The notes: a model not told the origin generated them from the letters alone. A stretch of DNA of 64,000 nt from CAZKWG01 sp964615375 (GCA_964615375.1 CAZTOW010000039.1:30485-94484), one strand, 5' to 3'; positions 34,334-43,834 are shown, counted from the first letter of the stretch. Program-made: numbers and translations.

Positions 34334-35050
34334 ATGTCCAAGCCGGCGTACAAGCGCGTCCTGCTCAAGCTCTCCGGCGAGATGCTGGCCGGCGACGCCG
34401 GCTATGGCATCCAGCCTGAGATCATCCAGCGCTTCGCGCGCGAGGTCAAGGAGATCCGCGAGCTCGGGGTGGAGGTCGCCCTCGTCATCGGGGGGGGCAA
34501 CATCTTCCGCGGCATCGCCGGGGCCTCGCGCGGGATGGACCGCGCCCACGCCGACTACATGGGCATGCTGGGGACGGCCATCAACGCCCTCGCGCTTCAA
34601 GACGCGCTGGAGTCCATCGGGGTCTTCACGCGCGTCATGAGCGCGATCCAGATGGACCAGGTGGCGGAGCCCTACATCCGCCGCCGGGCCATCCGGCACC
34701 TGGAGAAGATGCGGGTCGTCATCTTCGCCGCGGGCACGGGCAACCCCTACTTCTCGACCGACACCGCCGCCGCGCTGCGCGCCGCGGAGGTCCACGCCGA
34801 GGTGATCCTCAAGGCCACCAAGGTGGACGGGATCTACGACAAGGATCCGGTCAAGCACGCGGACGCGGAGCGCTACGACTCGCTCACCTACCTCGACGTC
34901 CTCCAGCGCGGCTTGAAGGTGATGGACGCCACCGCCGTCAGCCTGTGCATGGAGAACCGGCTCCCCATCGTCGTCTTCGATCTGAACCAGCCGGGGAACA
35001 TCCGCCGGGTGGTCTGTGGGGAGCACATCGGCACCCGCTTGAACGCCTGA
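34334..35050 (+). CDS. pyrH: UMP kinase
   Basis: 238 residues, amino-acid-kinase fold: RVLLKLSGEMLAG, VIGGGNIFRG, DYMGMLGTAINALALQDALE, GTGNPYFSTDTAAALRA, LKATKVDGIYDKDP. Phosphorylates UMP to UDP; bacterial enzymes are hexamers controlled by GTP and UTP. Confidence 0.98.
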   Translation: MSKPAYKRVLLKLSGEMLAGDAGYGIQPEIIQRFAREVKEIRELGVEVALVIGGGNIFRGIAGASRGMDRAHADYMGMLGTAINALALQDALESIGVFTRVMSAIQMDQVAEPYIRRRAIRHLEKMRVVIFAAGTGNPYFSTDTAAALRAAEVHAEVILKATKVDGIYDKDPVKHADAERYDSLTYLDVLQRGLKVMDATAVSLCMENRLPIVVFDLNQPGNIRRVVCGEHIGTRLNA

Positions 35051-35065
35051 GCCACGAGGAGCTCC

Positions 35066-35629
35066 ATGTCGGACGAATACATCCAGAGCATGAACGACGA
35101 CTTCAGCAAGGTCGTCGACGCCTTCAAGCGCGACCTGGCCACGATCCGCACGGGGCGCGCCAGCCCCGCGCTCATCGAGCACATCCAGGTCGAGGTCAAG
35201 AGCTACGGCACCTCCATGCCGCTCAACCAGCTTGGCAGCGTCTCGGCCCCCGACGCGCGGCTGCTGGTCGTGAACCCCTGGGACAAGGGCACGCTCCGCG
35301 ACATCAAGGAGGCCATCGCCAACGCCGGGATCGGGCTCAACCCCTCCGACGACGGCCAGATCATCCGCGTCCCCATCCCCGCGCTCACCGTCGAGCGGCG
35401 CAAGGAGATGGTCAAGCAGATCGGCACGAAGACCGAGGAGGCTCGCGTGCGGGCCCGCGGCGTGCGGCGCGACTACAACGAGCTCTTCAAGGGACTCCTG
35501 GACGACAAGGAGATCACCGAGGACGAGCTCAAGCGCACCCTCGAGAAGGTCCAGAAGAGCACGGACGAGATCATCAAGAAGCTCGAGGATCTCGCCGGTT
35601 CGAAGGAGAAGGAAGTCCTCGAGGTCTGA
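35066..35629 (+). CDS. frr: Ribosome recycling factor
   Basis: 187 residues: DLATIRTGRASPALIEHI, RLLVVNPWDKGTLRDIKEAI, IRVPIPALTVERRKEMVKQI, and the C-terminal three-helix bundle. Splits post-termination ribosomes with EF-G. Ribosome-binding site GAGGAG directly upstream. Confidence 0.98.
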   Translation: MSDEYIQSMNDDFSKVVDAFKRDLATIRTGRASPALIEHIQVEVKSYGTSMPLNQLGSVSAPDARLLVVNPWDKGTLRDIKEAIANAGIGLNPSDDGQIIRVPIPALTVERRKEMVKQIGTKTEEARVRARGVRRDYNELFKGLLDDKEITEDELKRTLEKVQKSTDEIIKKLEDLAGSKEKEVLEV

Positions 35630-35631
35630 GC

Positions 35632-36360
35632 TTGGCCATCCCGCGCCACATCGCGATCATCATGGACGGCAACGGCCGGTGGGCGCAGGCCCGCGGGCTG
35701 GACCGGGTCAAGGGCCACGAGGCCGGCGCGGAGAGCGTGCGCGAGATCACGCGGGCCTGCCGGGAGAAGGGCGTCCAGGCGCTCACCCTCTACAGCTTCT
35801 CCACGGAGAACTGGAAGCGGCCGGAGAGCGAGGTCTCGGCGCTGATGTCGCTGCTCGAGCGCTACGTGATGGGCGAGCGCCGCGAGATCATGGACAACGG
35901 CATCCGGCTCCAGGCCATCGGCCAGATCGATCGGCTGCCGGTCTTCGTGCGCATGCCGCTCAAGGCCCTCATGCACGAGAGCCGCAAGAACACCGGGATG
36001 GTGCTGACCCTCGCGCTCTCCTATGGCTCGCGGGCGGAGATCGTGGAGGCTACGCGCGCCATCGCCCGCGAGGTCAAGAGCGGTCGCCTCAGCCCTGACG
36101 CGATCGACGATCGCGTCTTCGAGCGCCACCTGGACACGGCGGGGCTCCCCGACCCGGACCTGCTCATCCGGACCTCGGGTGAGCTGCGGGTCTCCAACTT
36201 CCTGCTGTGGCAGATCGCCTACGCCGAGATGTACGTCACAGACGTAATGTGGCCGGATTTCCGCCGGCCACAGCTCGACGAGGCGCTCGCCGCCTTTGGC
36301 CGCCGGGAGCGCCGCATGGGGCTCACCGGCGACCAGCTCAAGGGCGGGCTCAGGAGCTGA
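35632..36360 (+). CDS. uppS: Isoprenyl (undecaprenyl) diphosphate synthase
   Basis: 242 residues from a TTG at 35632, two bases after frr. The TTG is chosen because the family start P-x-HIAIIMDGNGRWA follows within four residues; the only nearby ATG (35659) is inside that motif. HEAGAESVREI, YSFSTENWKRP, SYGSRAEI, and LIRTSGELRVSNFLLWQ are present, with the catalytic Asp in MDGNGRW. Makes the C55 lipid carrier for the cell wall. Overlaps metK by 11 bases, tail to tail. Confidence 0.96.
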   Translation: MAIPRHIAIIMDGNGRWAQARGLDRVKGHEAGAESVREITRACREKGVQALTLYSFSTENWKRPESEVSALMSLLERYVMGERREIMDNGIRLQAIGQIDRLPVFVRMPLKALMHESRKNTGMVLTLALSYGSRAEIVEATRAIAREVKSGRLSPDAIDDRVFERHLDTAGLPDPDLLIRTSGELRVSNFLLWQIAYAEMYVTDVMWPDFRRPQLDEALAAFGRRERRMGLTGDQLKGGLRS

Positions 36361-37522
36361 GCGCGCTCCGCACGTCGCTGACGAGGTCGGTGCGCTCCCA
36401 GGCGAAGCCCTGGTCCTCGCGGCCGAAGTGCCCGTAGGCGGCCGTGCGGCGGTAGATCGGGCGGCGCAGCTCGAGGCGGCGGATGATGTCGGCCGGCTTG
36501 GTGGGGAACATGTCCCGGATCACGCCGCAGAGGCGCTCGTCGGAGACCTCACCCGTGCCGAAGGTGTTGATCATGATGGACACGGGCTCGGCCACGCCGA
36601 TCGCGTAGGCGTACTGCACCAGCGCGCGGCGGGCGTAGCCGGAGGCCACGATGTTCTTCGCCGCGTAGCGGGCCGCGTAGGCCGCCGAGCGGTCCACCTT
36701 GCTGGGGTCCTTGCCGGAGAAGGCGCCGCCGCCGTGGGCCCCGTGGCCACCGTAGGTGTCCACGATGATCTTGCGGCCGGTCAGACCGCAGTCGCCCATC
36801 GGACCGCCGACCACGAAGCGGCCGGTGGGGTTCACGAAGTAGCGGGTGTTCTTGTCCAGCAGGTGCGCCGGGAGGACCTTCTTGATCTCCTCCACGACGG
36901 CCGCGAAGATCGTGCCGTGCTCGTCGCCGGGCAGGGGCGCGTGCTGCGTGGAGATGACGACCGTGTCGATGCGCGCGGGCTTGCCGTCGCGGTACTCCAC
37001 CGTCACCTGGCTCTTGGCGTCGGGGCGAAGCCAGCCGATGGCGCCCGACTTGCGGACGTGGGTGAGGTGCTCGAGCAGCTTGTGCGAGTAGAGGATGGTC
37101 ATCGGCATGAGCTCGGGCGTCTCATCGCACGCGTAGCCGAACATCATGCCCTGGTCGCCCGCGCCCTGCTCGGCGTACAGGCCCTGGCCCTCGGTGACGC
37201 CCTGGGAGATGTCCGGGCTCTGCTGCTCGACCGCCACCAGGATTCCGCAGGTGTTGCCGTCGAAGCCCTTGTCCGTGTGATCGAAGCCGATGTCCTTGAC
37301 CACCTCGCGGATGAGGGGCGGGTAGTCCACGTGCGCGCGGCTCGTGATCTCACCGGCGATGACCACGAAGCCCGTCTTCACGAGGGTCTCGCAGGCGACG
37401 CGCGCGTGGCTGTCCTGCGCGAGGTGGGCGTCGAGGACGGCGTCCGAGATCTGATCGCACATCTTGTCGGGGTGGCCTTCCGAGACCGACTCCGACGTGA
37501 AAAGGTAGTTCTCCAGGGCCAT
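36350..37522 (-). CDS. metK: S-adenosylmethionine synthase
   Basis: 390 residues: LFTSESVSEGHPDKMCDQISDAVLD at the start, GAGDQGMMFGYA, TGRFVVGGPMGDCGLTGRKIIVDTYGG, and GGGAFSGKDPSKVDRSAAY (each quoted in part) hold the ATP- and methionine-binding residues. Makes SAM from Met and ATP. The 5' leader is only about 40 bases, too short for a SAM riboswitch. Confidence 0.98.
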   Translation of the reverse strand: MALENYLFTSESVSEGHPDKMCDQISDAVLDAHLAQDSHARVACETLVKTGFVVIAGEITSRAHVDYPPLIREVVKDIGFDHTDKGFDGNTCGILVAVEQQSPDISQGVTEGQGLYAEQGAGDQGMMFGYACDETPELMPMTILYSHKLLEHLTHVRKSGAIGWLRPDAKSQVTVEYRDGKPARIDTVVISTQHAPLPGDEHGTIFAAVVEEIKKVLPAHLLDKNTRYFVNPTGRFVVGGPMGDCGLTGRKIIVDTYGGHGAHGGGAFSGKDPSKVDRSAAYAARYAAKNIVASGYARRALVQYAYAIGVAEPVSIMINTFGTGEVSDERLCGVIRDMFPTKPADIIRRLELRRPIYRRTAAYGHFGREDQGFAWERTDLVSDVRSALSS

Positions 37523-37566
37523 GGCGGGCGACTCCTGCCGGTGGGGTGAAATTTCGAGTGTCGGGC

Positions 37567-37596
37567 AGTATTACGGCTGGGCCCCGGGCATGTCAA
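37567..37596 (-). promoter_or_regulatory. metK promoter
   Basis: Minus strand: perfect TTGACA (37596-37591), 18-base spacer, AATACT (37572-37567); TAATAC with a 17-base spacer is the other reading. It ends 45 bases before the ATG, with GGCAGGAG as ribosome-binding site. Confidence 0.7.
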
Positions 37597-37651
37597 GCCA
37601 GAAGGCTCATGCTGCTGAGAAGCGGCCTTCTTCGACGGGCGCGGAAGCCGG

Positions 37652-37680
37652 TTGGCAATCCCCCAGCCCTCGGGTATCCT
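37652..37680 (+). promoter_or_regulatory. Promoter of the B12-binding radical SAM gene
   Basis: TTGGCA, 17-base spacer, TATCCT, 88 bases before the ATG at 37769 and divergent from the metK promoter. Confidence 0.5.
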
Positions 37681-37768
37681 TTCGAGACGGGCGCGAGAAC
37701 TCCCCGGGTCCTCCCCAGATGGGCGGGCGGAGAGGGAGGATGGCGCACCAGGACGGAGAGCACCGCGC

Positions 37769-39349
37769 ATGAAGGTCGCCCTCATCAACCCGACCCCGGC
37801 CGACCACTACTCCCCGTGCATCCGCACGCTCTCGGCCTCGCTGAAGCAGAGCGGGCACGAGGTCCGGCTGATCTTCCTGCCGGCCGACACCTACTCGCAC
37901 CTGCACCAGCGCGAGGGGTACATCATGCAGATGCCGCAGACCATGGTCGACGATCTCGTCGGCCTGGTCAGCGACAGCGATCTGGTGGGCGTCTCCTTCC
38001 TGACCTCGATGTTCGACGTGGCGGTGCAGGCCACGCGCGCGATCCAGAAGGCCTACCCCGACAAGAACATCGCCTGGGGCGGCTTCCACCCCACGACGAT
38101 GCCGCGCCAGGCCCTCGACTTCGTGGACATGGTCTGCGTGGGCGAGGGGGAGGACGCGCTCCTGGAGCTCGTCACGCGCATGGAGGAGGGGAAGGACTAC
38201 TCGGACGTGCGCAATTTCTGGTTCAAGGGGCCGCGGGGCAAGGTCATCAGCAACCCGCATCGCCCGCTGATCCAGGATCTCGACAGCCTGCCGTTCCAGG
38301 ACTACTCGTTCGGCGACGACTGGTCCTACGATCTCCAGAGCCCGCATCTGGTCAAGCTGGACTGGGAGGGCTTCAAGGGGCGCATCGTCACCTACGCCGA
38401 CCGCAACGGCGATCTGCGGCCCGCCTACAAGACGATGATCACGCGAGGCTGCCCGCACAAGTGCAGCTACTGCGGCGTGGCCTTCAACCATGACCTGTAC
38501 AAGGGTCAGCGCTACCTGCGGCGCCGCTCGGTCGAGCACATGGTGGCCGAGATCAAGCAGGTCGTCTCCCAGTACCCCGAGATCGGCATCATCCACTTCC
38601 AGGACGACGTGTTCTTCTCGACCTCGAACGAGGAGATTGTGAAGTTCTCCAAGGTCTGGAAGCGCGAGGTCGGGCTCCCCTTCCGCGCCCAGTGCAGCCC
38701 GACCACGATCAACGAGGAGAAGTACGCCGCGCTCATCGACGCCGGCCTCTGCTTCACCGAGCTCGGCATCCAGACCGGCTCGTCCGAGACCATGCGCATG
38801 TACCGGCGCGGCATGACCAACGAGCAGCTCCTGAAGGCCGTCCAGATCATCAGCAAGTACAAGGACTACATCCAGGTCCCCGACTACCACATGATCCTGG
38901 ACAACCCCTGGGAGAACACCGAGGACGTCATGAAGGGGCTGCGCCTGCTCTGGACGCTGCCGCCGCCCTACAACCTGCTTCCTTCCTCGCTGGTCCCGTA
39001 CCCGGGCACCGAGTTCTACCACAAGGCCATCGAGGACGGCTACGTCACCGACGAGTACAACCAGATCTACCGGAAGGAGTTCCACAGCCCGCGCGGGAAC
39101 TACATGAACTTCCTGTTCCTGCTCACGCTGTTCAACGGGCTGCCCCGCGAGGTCCCGCAGCTCCTGGCCCGCGACGAGATCGTGCGTCTGGCCAACCAGA
39201 AGAAGTACGATGAGGTCTGGGGCGCGATCTACCGGGTGGGCGAGAACGTTCGGCGCGCCCAGAAGCTCTCGACCTTCGCGCTCAAGGGCAAGCTGCTGGA
39301 GATCACCTCCATCCGCGAGCTCAAGCGCGTCGCCAACCAGATGAAGTAG
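37769..39349 (+). CDS. B12-binding-domain radical SAM protein
   Basis: 526 residues; ATG at 37769 in front of MKVALINPTPADHYSP. Residues 1-140 form a Rossmann-type cobalamin-binding domain (no DxHxxG, as usual in this class). The radical SAM cluster motif is GCPHKCSYCG near residue 232, followed by HFQDDVFFST and ELGIQTGSSETMRMYRRGMT, the usual TIM-barrel strands. The C-terminal 100 residues are a helical domain. Close to the BchE/P-methyltransferase-like group; substrate unknown. Monocistronic, with its own promoter. Confidence 0.88.
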   Translation: MKVALINPTPADHYSPCIRTLSASLKQSGHEVRLIFLPADTYSHLHQREGYIMQMPQTMVDDLVGLVSDSDLVGVSFLTSMFDVAVQATRAIQKAYPDKNIAWGGFHPTTMPRQALDFVDMVCVGEGEDALLELVTRMEEGKDYSDVRNFWFKGPRGKVISNPHRPLIQDLDSLPFQDYSFGDDWSYDLQSPHLVKLDWEGFKGRIVTYADRNGDLRPAYKTMITRGCPHKCSYCGVAFNHDLYKGQRYLRRRSVEHMVAEIKQVVSQYPEIGIIHFQDDVFFSTSNEEIVKFSKVWKREVGLPFRAQCSPTTINEEKYAALIDAGLCFTELGIQTGSSETMRMYRRGMTNEQLLKAVQIISKYKDYIQVPDYHMILDNPWENTEDVMKGLRLLWTLPPPYNLLPSSLVPYPGTEFYHKAIEDGYVTDEYNQIYRKEFHSPRGNYMNFLFLLTLFNGLPREVPQLLARDEIVRLANQKKYDEVWGAIYRVGENVRRAQKLSTFALKGKLLEITSIRELKRVANQMK

Positions 39350-39425
39350 CTCCGACCTCCCGCCCTTGCTCGACCCGGCGCGGCGTGACAATTCTCCGTG
39401 AGCCGTGTGCGGCCCCGGAGCGATG

Positions 39426-40046
39426 ATGACCCGGCACCTCTCGGAGGCGGAGCGTAGAGCGCAGATCCTGCTCGCGGCCCGCTCCCTGTTCGTGGAGCGG
39501 GGCTACCCGTCCACCCGGGTGGAGGACGTAGCGAAGCGCGCCCGACTGTCCAAGGGCGCCGTCTACTTCTACTTCACGAGCAAGCGCGAGCTCTTCGACG
39601 CGCTCGTGGAGGAGGAGCAGGCGCAGACCCTCAGCTTCCTCGAGCTCGCCGGGCAGGACCCGCGTCCGCCCCTCGTCAAGCTCATCGAGCTGGCCACCCA
39701 CTATGTCGAGTACTTCGCCGGCAGCGACAGCCCGCCGCGCTTCTTCCTGCTCATGAGCGAGATGGCCATCCGCGACGCCTCCGTGCGCGAGCGCGTCGCC
39801 GCCGTCCACGCCGGCTTCGTCGAGCGCTGCGCCGCGCTGATCGCCGAGGGCACGGCCGCGGGCGCCTTCCGCGCCATCGACCCCCTGGCCGTCGCCATGC
39901 TGCTGAAGGCGATGGTGGACGGTCTGGCGGGACAATCCGCCGTCGGCATCCGACCTGACGTGGGGAGGCTGTCAAGCGACGGGATCCGGCTTATCCTGGA
40001 GGGCCTGGCCCTCCCGGCCCCACCTGACCCTGGAGAACTCCCATGA
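39426..40046 (+). CDS. TetR family transcriptional regulator
   Basis: 206 residues from the ATG at 39426, five bases after GGAG; an ATG three bases earlier is possible. N-terminal HTH: RAQILLAARSLFVERGYPSTRVEDVAKRARLSKGAVYFYFTSKRELF (quoted here as RRAQILLAA, TRVEDVAKRA and KGAVYFYFTSK). The ligand domain is all-helical and shows no clue to the ligand. It overlaps the next gene (ATGA) and probably controls the three-gene group to 41628. Confidence 0.93.
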   Translation: MTRHLSEAERRAQILLAARSLFVERGYPSTRVEDVAKRARLSKGAVYFYFTSKRELFDALVEEEQAQTLSFLELAGQDPRPPLVKLIELATHYVEYFAGSDSPPRFFLLMSEMAIRDASVRERVAAVHAGFVERCAALIAEGTAAGAFRAIDPLAVAMLLKAMVDGLAGQSAVGIRPDVGRLSSDGIRLILEGLALPAPPDPGELP

Positions 40047-40453
40047 CCACCTCCGCCGCCGCGCAGGCCGCCGTCCGTCACGCCGCCGTCCGCTGGATCG
40101 GCGCGCCGCTGATGGTGAGCGGCCTGTTCCTGCTGGTCAGCGCCCTCCTCTACCTCCCCGGGCACGGGACCTGGATGGACATCGGGCTCGGCCTCTTCGG
40201 GACGGGGCTCGGCCTCGCCAGCTTCGGCGCCAACAACGACGCGGCGCTCGCGCTCGCGCTCCAGGTCCACGAGGCCTCCCGCGGTCAGGGCTCGCCCCTC
40301 CCGCAGGGCCTCGCCGACGAGCTCGCCGGGGAGCTGGCCGCCGACCGCGCGGGCGTCAGCGAGCTCAAGGCCAGCCCCACCGTCGCGCTGGTCCTCCCGC
40401 TGGTCTGTCTGCTCGTCCAGGGCCTGCTGGCCTCGCGCCTGCTCGGCGGATGA
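40043..40453 (+). CDS. Small integral membrane protein, unknown function
   Basis: 136 residues, not recognised. Membrane helices at about 18-38, 45-62 and 113-132, with a soluble helical loop (AADRAGVSELKAS) between the second and third. Coupled on both sides: start inside the TetR stop, stop overlapping the propeller gene. Confidence 0.7.
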   Translation: MTTSAAAQAAVRHAAVRWIGAPLMVSGLFLLVSALLYLPGHGTWMDIGLGLFGTGLGLASFGANNDAALALALQVHEASRGQGSPLPQGLADELAGELAADRAGVSELKASPTVALVLPLVCLLVQGLLASRLLGG

Positions 40454-41628
40454 GCGCCACGCGCGTCGCGACGATGGGCGTGGACCACCAGATCCACCTC
40501 GTGGACACGCACGGGCACGGGCGGAGGCCGCTGACCCTGCCCAAGGTCCCGAGCGCGCTGGCCCGCTGGGGCAGCTACGCGGGCGCCGGGGTCTCCTCCT
40601 GGCCCTGCTGGTCCCCGGACGGGCGTTGGATCGCCTGCTTCCAGGCCCAGGACGAGGAGCAGCCCGCCAACGTGGTCGCCGCGGTGGAGGTGGACGGCGT
40701 CGAGGAGCGCGAGCTCATCGAGCTCGACGGGCGCTCGCCCCTCTACTGCCGCTGGCACCCCGGGGGGCGGATGCTGGCGGTGCTCACGCAGTCCGGCCGC
40801 GACCTGGAGCTCGGCGTCTGCGACCTCGACCAGCTCGGCGGGATGCGGACCGTTCAGCGCGGCGTGCCGCTCTTCTTCGCCTGGGCGCCCGAGGGGCGAC
40901 GGCTGCTCATGCACGCCGGCGACGAGGAGGGTGGGCGCAGCCGGCTTCTGCTCCTGAACCTCGACGACGATCTGGCCCCGGCGCCCCTGCCTGACGCTCC
41001 GGGCTCCTTCTGCGCGCCGGTCTACGCCGGGGGGCGCCCGGTCTACGTCTCGCACCACCTGGACCGCTCCTGGGTCAGCGTGGCGCGGCGCGACGGGCGG
41101 CGGGCCGAGGCGCTCGCCGCCTTCGACGGGCTGCTGGCCGTGCTCCCCGATCCGAAGGGCGGCCGGGTGGTGGTGGGCTCGGCCCCGCGCGGGGAGGGGA
41201 CGGCCTACGACGGGCTCTGGCTGGTGCCCCTGGACGGCGGGCCGGTGGAGCGGCTCACCGACGATCCGTGCATGGCCTTCTTCTGGGATCCGACGGGCGG
41301 GCGGCTGATCTGCGCCTCGGTGGACTTCATGGCGAGCTGCCTGCGCTGGCGCCTGCTGGACCTCCAGACCCGGCAGATGCGCGAGCTCAGCCTGTTCTGG
41401 CCGAGCCGGGAGCTCCTGTTCTATCTGCACTTCTTCGAGCAGTTCGCCGACAGCCACCGCCTGATCAGCGCCGACGGGCGCACGCTGGTCTACGCGAGCT
41501 ACGCCGCCTCCGAGCAGGGCACCCCCGACGGCGCCCGCTGCCACGTCCTCGCCCTGGACCTGGACGATCCCGACCCTCAGCCGCGCGTGCTCGGCGAGGG
41601 GAGCTTCGGCGTCTGCGCGCCGGTCTGA
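40450..41628 (+). CDS. TolB-like beta-propeller protein
   Basis: 392 residues without a signal peptide. Repeated propeller blades of the TolB/WD40-like PD40 type: PCWSPDGRWIACF, CRWHPGGRMLAVL, FFAWAPEGRRLLMH, AFFWDPTGGRLICAS and a last blade ADGRTLVYAS. Probably a six-bladed cytoplasmic propeller acting as a binding platform. Third gene of the TetR group. Confidence 0.8.
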   Translation: MSATRVATMGVDHQIHLVDTHGHGRRPLTLPKVPSALARWGSYAGAGVSSWPCWSPDGRWIACFQAQDEEQPANVVAAVEVDGVEERELIELDGRSPLYCRWHPGGRMLAVLTQSGRDLELGVCDLDQLGGMRTVQRGVPLFFAWAPEGRRLLMHAGDEEGGRSRLLLLNLDDDLAPAPLPDAPGSFCAPVYAGGRPVYVSHHLDRSWVSVARRDGRRAEALAAFDGLLAVLPDPKGGRVVVGSAPRGEGTAYDGLWLVPLDGGPVERLTDDPCMAFFWDPTGGRLICASVDFMASCLRWRLLDLQTRQMRELSLFWPSRELLFYLHFFEQFADSHRLISADGRTLVYASYAASEQGTPDGARCHVLALDLDDPDPQPRVLGEGSFGVCAPV

Positions 41629-41686
41629 GGCGCGGACGACGGCGCGCGCCCGAGGGACGGGTTATCCGGCTGGCGAAGGAGCCCTC

Positions 41687-42298
41687 ATGCCGCTCAAGGA
41701 CGTCGTCATCGCCGCGCTCTCGCGCCCCGCGGGCCGGGTGGTCGAGGCCCCCGTGCGCGACCTCATCGACGAGGCGCTCAAGGACCGCGGCTACGCGAGC
41801 CCGGCCGAGATCGCGCGCCTGGAGGGCGAGCTCGGCTCGCTGCGGGCGCAGATCCAGGGTCTGCCGGCCAAGCTCTCTGCCTTGGAGGCGGAGATCGCGC
41901 GCGTCAGCGGCGAGGCGGCGGCGCTCCGGGAGGCGCTGGGGCGGGCCGAGGCGGCGGCGACCGAGGCGCGCGAGAAGGCCGAGCAGGCGGAGGCGCGGGC
42001 CGCGGAGGCCGAGCGTCGCCTGTCGGAGCTGTCCTCGGCGACGCCCGCGGTGTCGGCGGGGCCCTCGCCCTGCAAGGTCGAAGGCTGCGCGCGCCGCGCC
42101 GCCGAGCGTGGCTTCTGCCGGCCCCACCTGCTCGCCTGGAAGGCCGGTCGGCTGCCCGGCTTCGTGAGCCCGGAGGGTCTCCTGGCGCTGGGCTCGGGCG
42201 CCGGCCGCGTGCCGCTCGCCCTGGCTGGCGAGCCCTATCGCGAGCAGGGCGGGCAGGTCCTGGTCGCGGGCCAGCCGGTCAGCGTGCGCGCGCTCTGA
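41687..42298 (+). CDS. Coiled-coil protein with C-terminal C4-C9-C2-H zinc-type motif (paralogue 2)
   Basis: 203 residues; same design as the protein at 15546. An amphipathic N-terminal helix (KDVVIAALSRPAGRVVEAPV), a hinge RGYASPAEIARLEGELGSLR, an Ala/Glu-rich coiled coil to about residue 115, then Cys129, Cys134, Cys144 and His147 followed by W-x2-GRL-x-GF. It adds a 40-residue C-terminal extension ending VLVAGQPVSVRAL, absent from paralogue 1. Function not known; the N-terminal phrase recalls phasins. The aldehyde dehydrogenase gene follows after 18 bases, so the two may share a transcript. Confidence 0.75.
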   Translation: MPLKDVVIAALSRPAGRVVEAPVRDLIDEALKDRGYASPAEIARLEGELGSLRAQIQGLPAKLSALEAEIARVSGEAAALREALGRAEAAATEAREKAEQAEARAAEAERRLSELSSATPAVSAGPSPCKVEGCARRAAERGFCRPHLLAWKAGRLPGFVSPEGLLALGSGAGRVPLALAGEPYREQGGQVLVAGQPVSVRAL

Positions 42299-42316
42299 AA
42301 GGTAACGGAGGAAGGT

Positions 42317-43834
42317 ATGATCGACAGACTCGAGCGGCTCGGCCTCGGCGAGCTCAACAGCGGGGCCTGGGTGGGGACGCGCGCCCTGGACACCAGCGCC
42401 GGCTTCACCGTGGGCTCCGAGGATCCCGCGAACGGGCGCACCCTCGCCTCCGTCGGCTTCGCCACCGCGGCGCAGCTCGAGGAGGTCATCGCCGCCGCCG
42501 AGGACGCGCAGCGCCGCTGGCGCCTGGTCCCCGCCCCCCGCCGCGGCGAGATCGTCCGCCAGATGGGCGAGGAATTACGGGCGCACAAGGAGGATCTCGG
42601 CTGGCTCGTCACCCGCGAGGTGGGCAAGATCCGCTCCGAGGGGCTGGGCGAGATCCAGGAGGCCATCGACATGGCCGACTTCTCCGTCGGCCTCTCGCGG
42701 CAGCTCTACGGGCTCTCCATGCACTCCGAGCGCCCCGGCCACCGCATGTACGAGCAGTGGCACCCGCTGGGCACGGTGGGCGTGATCACGGCCTTCAACT
42801 TCCCCCACGCCGTCTGGGCCTGGAACGCGATGGTCGCGCTGGTCTGCGGGGACGCCGTCGTGTGGAAGCCGAGCTTCAAGGCGCCGCTCACGGCCATCGC
42901 CACCCACCGCCTGCTGGCCGGGGTGCTGGAGCGCCACGGCTTCGGCGCGCTGCTGGGGCTCATCGTGGGCGCTGACGCCGAGGTCGGCGAGGCGATGATC
43001 CGGGACCACCGGCTGCCGCTCATCAGCGCCACCGGCTCCACCCGCATGGGCCGCCATGTCGGCCAGGTGGTGGCGGGGCGCCTCGGGCGCTGCCTGCTGG
43101 AGCTCGGCGGGAACAACGGCATCATCGTGGAGAAGGACGCCGATCTGGAGCTCGCCCTGCGCGGGATCCTGTTCGGTGCCGTCGGCACGGCGGGCCAGCG
43201 CTGCACGACCACGCGCCGCCTCTTCCTGCACCGGGACGTGGCCGAGGGCTTCACCGCCCGCCTCGCCCGCGCCTACGCCGCCGTGCGCATCGGCGACCCG
43301 GAGGACCCCAGCACGCTGATGGGCCCGCTCATCGACGGGCTCGCCGTCCAGGGCTATCAGCGCGCCCTCGAGCTCGCCCGCGCGGAGGGCGGGGAGATCC
43401 TGGTCGGCGGCCAGGTGCTGCCTGGCCCCGGCCACTACGTGCAGCCCACCCTCGTCCGCGCCCGGCCCGAGATGCAGGTCTGCCGCGAGGAGACCTTCGC
43501 CCCCATCCTCTACGTCTTCGAGTACGAGGACCTCGAGGACGCCATCGCCTGGCACAACGACGTGCCCCAGGGGCTGTCCTCCTCCATCTTCACCGGCAGC
43601 TTCCGCGCGGCCGAGCGCTTCCTCGCCCCCCACGGCAGCGACTGCGGCATCGCCAACGTCAACATCGGCACCAGCGGCGCCGAGATCGGCGGGGCCTTCG
43701 GCGGCGAGAAGGAGACGGGCGGGGGGCGCGAGGCGGGATCGGACTCCTGGAAGGCCTACATGCGCCGCCAGACCTGCACGCTGAACTACAGCGCCGATCT
43801 GCCGCTGGCCCAGGGTGTGCGCTTTGATCTCTGA
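42317..43834 (+). CDS. ALDH7-type aldehyde dehydrogenase (aminoadipic semialdehyde / piperidine-6-carboxylate dehydrogenase)
   Basis: 505 residues. FNFPHAVWAWNAMVALVCGD, KPSFKAPLTAIA, catalytic Glu in LLELGGNNGIIV, catalytic Cys in GTAGQRCTTTRRLF, and the end GGEKETGGGREAGSDSWKAYMRRQTCTLNYS are typical of family 7 (antiquitin). This points to oxidation of alpha-aminoadipic semialdehyde in lysine breakdown. No other lysine-degradation genes are near. ATG at 42317 after GGAGGAAGG. Confidence 0.92.
   Translation: MIDRLERLGLGELNSGAWVGTRALDTSAGFTVGSEDPANGRTLASVGFATAAQLEEVIAAAEDAQRRWRLVPAPRRGEIVRQMGEELRAHKEDLGWLVTREVGKIRSEGLGEIQEAIDMADFSVGLSRQLYGLSMHSERPGHRMYEQWHPLGTVGVITAFNFPHAVWAWNAMVALVCGDAVVWKPSFKAPLTAIATHRLLAGVLERHGFGALLGLIVGADAEVGEAMIRDHRLPLISATGSTRMGRHVGQVVAGRLGRCLLELGGNNGIIVEKDADLELALRGILFGAVGTAGQRCTTTRRLFLHRDVAEGFTARLARAYAAVRIGDPEDPSTLMGPLIDGLAVQGYQRALELARAEGGEILVGGQVLPGPGHYVQPTLVRARPEMQVCREETFAPILYVFEYEDLEDAIAWHNDVPQGLSSSIFTGSFRAAERFLAPHGSDCGIANVNIGTSGAEIGGAFGGEKETGGGREAGSDSWKAYMRRQTCTLNYSADLPLAQGVRFDL

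Noticed and set aside
37523..37596. SAM riboswitch upstream of metK
   Set aside because: The promoter lies so close to the ATG that the leader is about 40 bases, too short for any known SAM aptamer, and no pairing pattern was seen.
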